A stretch of DNA of 64,000 nt from Acholeplasmatales bacterium (GTDB taxonomy: Bacteria; Bacillota_I; Bacilli_A; Acholeplasmatales; Anaeroplasmataceae): positions 1 through 64,000 of the forward strand of contig JAILPD010000020.1 in NCBI GenBank assembly GCA_024690445.1. The letters are read 5' to 3'. This document shows positions 62,444 to 64,000 of the stretch, piece by piece; positions within the stretch are counted from its first letter, which is position 1; each line of letters starts with the position of its first letter. A program made the translations under genes and the position numbers. The notes beneath the pieces were generated by a model. It was not told the DNA's origin, did no database searches, and worked only from the letters and a program-made list of their open reading frames with translations.

Positions 62444-62920
62444 ATGTTTAGAAAACTAAATAGAGTAAAACAAGAGTTAGGAAAAGATGAATGCATAAAA
62501 ATATTAAAGGAAGAATTAAGAGGAGTATTATCATTAAATGGCAATGATGGATATCCATATGGAATGCCAATGAATCATTTTTATGTAGAAGAAGAAAATA
62601 GATTATATTTCCATGGAGGGAAAGTTGGATATAAAATTGATTGCATTAATAAGAATAATAAATGTTCATATTGCGTAATCAATAGTGGCAAAAAAAGAGA
62701 TAATCATTGGTCACTTATTTTCAATAGTGTAATTGTATTTGGTAAGATTTATTTTGTAGAAGATATAAAAGAAATTGAAAGAATATCCAAGTTATTATCA
62801 TATAAATTTACTAGCGATGAAAAAGAAATAGAAAAAGAAATTATTGAAAGCATTAATCATACCAAAATGTTTTATATAGAAATTGAATATATGACTGGTA
62901 AAAAAGTTAATGAAAGATAA
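62444..62920 (+). CDS. Pyridoxamine 5'-phosphate oxidase-fold protein (NimA-like)
   Basis: 158 residues with the split-barrel flavin-binding fold: GVLSLNGNDGYPYGMPMNHFY, then LYFHGGKVGYKID and SVIVFGKIYFVED. Such proteins bind FMN or haem and reduce small molecules, e.g. nitroimidazoles; the substrate is unknown. The start is ATG 62444 behind GGAGTGTGAG; an upstream in-frame ATG at 62390 lies inside the inverted repeat and lacks a binding site. Single gene under a likely repressor. Confidence 0.83.
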   Translation: MFRKLNRVKQELGKDECIKILKEELRGVLSLNGNDGYPYGMPMNHFYVEEENRLYFHGGKVGYKIDCINKNNKCSYCVINSGKKRDNHWSLIFNSVIVFGKIYFVEDIKEIERISKLLSYKFTSDEKEIEKEIIESINHTKMFYIEIEYMTGKKVNER

Positions 62921-63019
62921 AATGATATATCCTTCTAGTTGATTAAATAATCAAACTTGTGGTATAATATTTAGAAATATTTGATATATTATTTGTTTTA
63001 GTAAGAGGTAGTAAAAAAC

Positions 63020-63502
63020 ATGAAAATTAAAGATAATGCAAATGAGATTTTAAAGAGTTTTGTTGAATCAGAAAGAGTTATTAGAGTATATGATTCATTA
63101 AAGATTGGTATTGAGAAGGATAACCTAGTTATCATTGATACTTTTTTACAAAATTTATTAAATCAATTATTCTTAGAACTTCCAAAAACAATCGAATTAG
63201 AAGATTCTGATTTTAAGGATAATAATCCTAAAACTGAATCAATTAAGAAATTTGTTAGCGGTGCTGATAAGAGATTCGGTGTTGGTTTAGATTTAGTTTG
63301 TAATTATATTTTAAAAAATAAGAAGCTTTGGTTTAATTTCCAAGGCTTATCAGTTAATGAAAATGCAAATGCTATTAAATTCTTTGAGGATAAGGAATTA
63401 GAATATTCTTCAAATGATGAAATAATATCTGTATATAATACTATGATTGAGGGTTTAAATAAGTTCTATTCAACTGACTTATTAAAATCAATAGAACTTT
63501 AG
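63020..63502 (+). CDS. Unknown 160-residue soluble protein
   Basis: I do not recognise this protein. It is acidic and alternates helices and strands (FVESERVIRVYDSLKIGIEK; IDTFLQNLLNQLFLELPKT; GADKRFGVGLDLVCNYILKN). It has no signal peptide, membrane segment or metal motif. AAGAGG precedes the ATG; TATAAT at about 62963 with TTGATT 18 bases upstream may be the promoter, which includes the dyad TTGATT-AAAT-AATCAA. The hemolysin III-family gene starts 9 bases after its stop, so they are probably cotranscribed. Confidence 0.6.
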   Translation: MKIKDNANEILKSFVESERVIRVYDSLKIGIEKDNLVIIDTFLQNLLNQLFLELPKTIELEDSDFKDNNPKTESIKKFVSGADKRFGVGLDLVCNYILKNKKLWFNFQGLSVNENANAIKFFEDKELEYSSNDEIISVYNTMIEGLNKFYSTDLLKSIEL

Positions 63503-63511
63503 GAGTTTAAT

Positions 63512-64000
63512 ATGGCTGATGAATTAAAAAAACAGCTAAAGAAAGAAGAAAAAGAATTAAAAATACTTGAAAAACAAAAGAAAAAAGAAGAGAAAGCCTT
63601 AAAAAAAGAAAGAAAAAAAGCTGAAGAAGATGTTGTTAATAAGTTAAAGGAGATTAGAAAAAATCGACCTTTAACAGAAGAAGAATTAGCAATCCTTGCT
63701 AAAAATGAGCCACCTCATTTATCTATTTTAGAAGAAATAGGTAATTCAGTGACTCATGGTTTAGGAGCTATCTTTGGAGTAATTGCTTTAATATTAATGC
63801 TTATGAAATCAACTGATGGGAAGATGGTTTTAGCAAGCATTGTATATGGCACAAGTATTTTTATTATGATGCTAAATTCTTGTTTATATCATGCTTGGAA
63901 AACAGGTTCTAAGGTAAAAAGAATCTGGAGAAGATTTGATTATTCAAGTATTTATTTATTAATTGGTGGAACATTTGCTCCACTACAACTAATTGAATTA
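63512..64000 (+). CDS. Hemolysin III/PAQR-family membrane protein, 3' end outside window
   Basis: The first 163 residues are visible. Residues 1-~70 are a Lys/Glu-rich coiled coil (LKKQLKKEEKELK), an addition not found in typical hemolysin III proteins. Then the family pattern begins: EEIGNSVTHGLGAIFG, SCLYHAW, RRFDYSSIYLLIGGTFAP. The conserved S-x3-H and H motifs of the CREST metal-hydrolase superfamily are partly seen (S and H of NSCLYH), with D-Y in the place of the usual D-H. AGGAG precedes the ATG. The gene runs off the right edge. Confidence 0.87.
   Translation, partial: MADELKKQLKKEEKELKILEKQKKKEEKALKKERKKAEEDVVNKLKEIRKNRPLTEEELAILAKNEPPHLSILEEIGNSVTHGLGAIFGVIALILMLMKSTDGKMVLASIVYGTSIFIMMLNSCLYHAWKTGSKVKRIWRRFDYSSIYLLIGGTFAPLQLIEL

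Noticed and set aside
1..64000. Genetic code 4 (TGA as tryptophan)
   Set aside because: All genes are intact when TGA is read as stop and tryptophan uses TGG throughout, so reassignment is not in active use here.
1..64000. CRISPR array, prophage or defence island
   Set aside because: No spaced short repeats, cas genes, phage structural genes or restriction genes are visible.

Overview
The window is low-GC, tightly packed bacterial DNA with 59 protein genes (both edge genes incomplete) and two tRNA genes. Gene content fits an uncultured gut or rumen Bacillota on the Erysipelotrichia/Mollicutes side of Bacilli: an RNase J pair, RecU, RarA, a bifunctional Rel enzyme, YlmH, a CIRCE-controlled htpG, PadR/HAAS/DUF4097, lipoproteins for carbohydrate work, and AGGTGAT-type ribosome binding sites. 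The placement is inference; there is no rRNA gene to test it. All 58 genes whose stop is visible end in TAA (40) or TAG (18), none in TGA.

Layout. 0-9 kb: a diguanylate cyclase fragment, two flavodoxin-fold proteins, an operator-rich PadR-HAAS-DUF4097 operon, tRNA-Arg(UCU), the magnesium channel MgtE, RecU and a stand-alone starch-binding (CBM20-like) protein. 9-19 kb: a degenerate RNase J, RarA, Rel-Dtd-membrane protein, then RimO-HAD-TrmL. 19.3-20.2 kb: a RelB/YafQ-type toxin-antitoxin pair enclosed by an 88-bp direct repeat, the clearest sign of a recent rearrangement. 20-32 kb: short RecQ, RNase J1, ProS, sirtuin, a catalytically dead-looking esterase, HtpG behind CIRCE, a cation/proton antiporter and a MATE exporter. 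32-41 kb: a rhamnogalacturonan acetylesterase-like lipoprotein divergent from an AraC regulator, a Nudix hydrolase, an Mbeg1-like hydrolase, a large Sel1-repeat protein and a carbohydrate-binding lipoprotein. 41-50 kb: YggS-YlmH-MTA/SAH nucleosidase-RNase H, Na/Pi cotransporter, Fur/PerR with reverse rubrerythrin, an HtrA-like lipoprotein, GltX and tRNA-Glu(CUC). 50-64 kb: a metal efflux operon (ArsR sensor, HMA chaperone, P-type ATPase), DUF4250, a metallo-beta-lactamase-fold protein, a leftward PlsC-DagK-TPR/winged-helix operon, a DUF815 AAA protein, an aldose epimerase translationally coupled to a HEPN-motif protein, TypA, a PNPOx-family protein, an unknown protein and the start of a hemolysin III-family protein.

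How the parts work together: stress and translation quality control dominate (Rel, HtpG, RNase J pair, Dtd, RimO, TrmL, TypA, PerR-rubrerythrin), next to surface lipoproteins and transporters for an anaerobic, carbohydrate-rich niche. I see no prophage, CRISPR array, insertion sequence, riboswitch or T-box. No gene-free stretch exceeds 300 bases except around the two tRNAs, where tRNA, terminators and promoters fill the gap.
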